From positions 1,482,225 to 1,546,224 of the forward strand of contig NZ_LWLP01000001.1 in assembly GCF_001641125.1 (NCBI RefSeq): 64,000 nt of DNA, read 5' to 3'. The translations under genes and the position numbers were made by a program. Source of the DNA: Arthrobacter sp. OY3WO11 (GTDB lineage Bacteria > Actinomycetota > Actinomycetes > Actinomycetales > Micrococcaceae). This document shows, in pieces, positions 63,469-64,000 of this stretch. The first letter of the stretch is position 1. Each line of letters starts with the position of its first letter. The notes under the pieces are model-generated. The model did not search any database and had not been told where the DNA came from. It was given only the letters and a program-made list of their open reading frames with translations.

Positions 63469-64000
63469 ATGATTCCTGCTGTTGTGCCCTGTACTGACCG
63501 CGCCCTCTGGGACGACCACGTTGACCGGTTCCAGGGACATCCGCAACAGTTGTGGGGCTGGGGCGAAACCAAGGCCATGCATGGCTGGTCCGTTGACCGC
63601 GTGCTCATCAACGACGCCGGCAACACCATCGGCTGTGCCCAGCTGCTGGTCCGCCGCCTTCCGCTTCCCTTCCGGGCCCTGGTCTACATTCCGCGGGGGC
63701 CCATGTGCGCCCCGGAGAACACGCAGGCCGTCCTGAACCGGCTCGCCGAGCATGCGGCCGTGCGCCACCGTGGAGTTGCCCTGAGCATTGAACCCGACTG
63801 GGACCAGGACTCTGTTTTTGCAGGAGCCGTGGCTGCCGCAGGATTCCGTCCGTCCGCCAACACGGTGCTGATCCCGCGCACGCTGATCCTTGACCTCACC
63901 AGGAACGACGACGAGCTCATGGCGGACATGTCCAAGTCCACGCGTGCCAACATCCGCAAGGCGATGCGCAGCGACGTGGAGTTCCGCAAGGTGAAGAACG
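63469..64000 (+). CDS. FemAB-like peptidoglycan/lipid II aminoacyltransferase, partial
   Basis: The first 177 residues of a gene running off the right edge. It resembles Fem/MurJ-linked GNAT-fold transferases that add amino acids to lipid II for interpeptide bridges: a first GNAT-like module with QLWGWGETKAMHGW, LVYIPRGPMCAP and LDLTRNDDELMADMSKSTRANIRKA, a typical FemAB segment. ATG at 63469 with TAGGGT (63456-63461) 7 nt upstream and no ribosome site, so possibly leaderless. The C-terminal half and coiled-coil arms are not visible. Confidence 0.87.
   Translation, partial: MIPAVVPCTDRALWDDHVDRFQGHPQQLWGWGETKAMHGWSVDRVLINDAGNTIGCAQLLVRRLPLPFRALVYIPRGPMCAPENTQAVLNRLAEHAAVRHRGVALSIEPDWDQDSVFAGAVAAAGFRPSANTVLIPRTLILDLTRNDDELMADMSKSTRANIRKAMRSDVEFRKVKN

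Overview
The window is a high-GC actinobacterial chromosome segment. Several things point to Arthrobacter or Pseudarthrobacter (Micrococcaceae): the mycothiol conjugate amidase gene mca, the ftsB-DUF501-ppx block, an undecaprenyl-type prenyltransferase next to a PIN-PhoH gene, a class II FBPase next to DUF4245, and the general codon use. The genus is an inference from protein style; no rRNA gene is present. Almost all the DNA is ordinary chromosomal core. The only clear mobile element is one IS481-family insertion at about 52.7-53.8 kb. I found no prophage, CRISPR array, defence island or secondary-metabolite cluster.

Layout. 1-4.6 kb: a sugar locus with two glycosidases (one running off the left edge) divergent from an orphan sugar-binding lipoprotein. 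4.7-9.2 kb (minus): an alpha/beta hydrolase and sdhCDAB. 9.5-13.9 kb: manC, an M20 amidohydrolase, and an organic-peroxide module (ohrR, ohr, zinc-free reductase) with a perfect 18-bp palindrome in its promoter. 14.1-24.8 kb: a nucleoside uptake and salvage block (BMP lipoprotein, ABC ATPase, two permeases, cdd, deoA, two DedA proteins, add, mazG). 25-31.7 kb: eno, ftsB, DUF501, ppx, a membrane-anchored subtilase, and a type II NADH dehydrogenase behind a near-perfect Rex site. 31.8-32.9 kb: an ACT-GNAT fusion and a tRNA with a UAA anticodon. 33-38.7 kb: a branched-chain amino acid ABC system split into livK (+) and livHMGF (-), each with a CRP-like site. 39-43.4 kb: a Bax-inhibitor-like membrane protein and the Leloir genes galK, galT and galM. 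43.4-52.7 kb: AI-2E transporter, ilvA, rhomboid protease, greA, DUF4307, mca, a small membrane protein, hemolysin III, uppS and PIN-PhoH. 54-64 kb: GNAT, an unknown protein, prepilin peptidase, NUDIX, a TetR/DHA2 efflux pair, fumC, carbonic anhydrase, DUF4245, glpX and a partial FemAB-like gene.

The genes fit an aerobic soil heterotroph. Sugars enter through binding-protein transporters and the Leloir route. Enolase and GlpX serve glycolysis and gluconeogenesis, and FumC with Sdh serves the TCA cycle. NDH-2 reoxidises NADH, apparently under redox control. Nucleosides are imported and deaminated or phosphorolysed.

The most notable non-coding signals are as follows. At least eleven genes have a TANNNT -10-like box only 6-8 nt before the start codon, which predicts leaderless mRNAs. 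There is a Rex operator before ndh, paired CRP-like sites on the two halves of the liv system, and an OhrR palindrome. A 65-bp near-perfect palindrome abuts a 63-bp terminator hairpin at 59.15-59.27 kb. The tRNA-Leu(UAA)-like gene has a class I (short) variable loop. Several intergenic hairpins have perfect stems of 16-22 bp.
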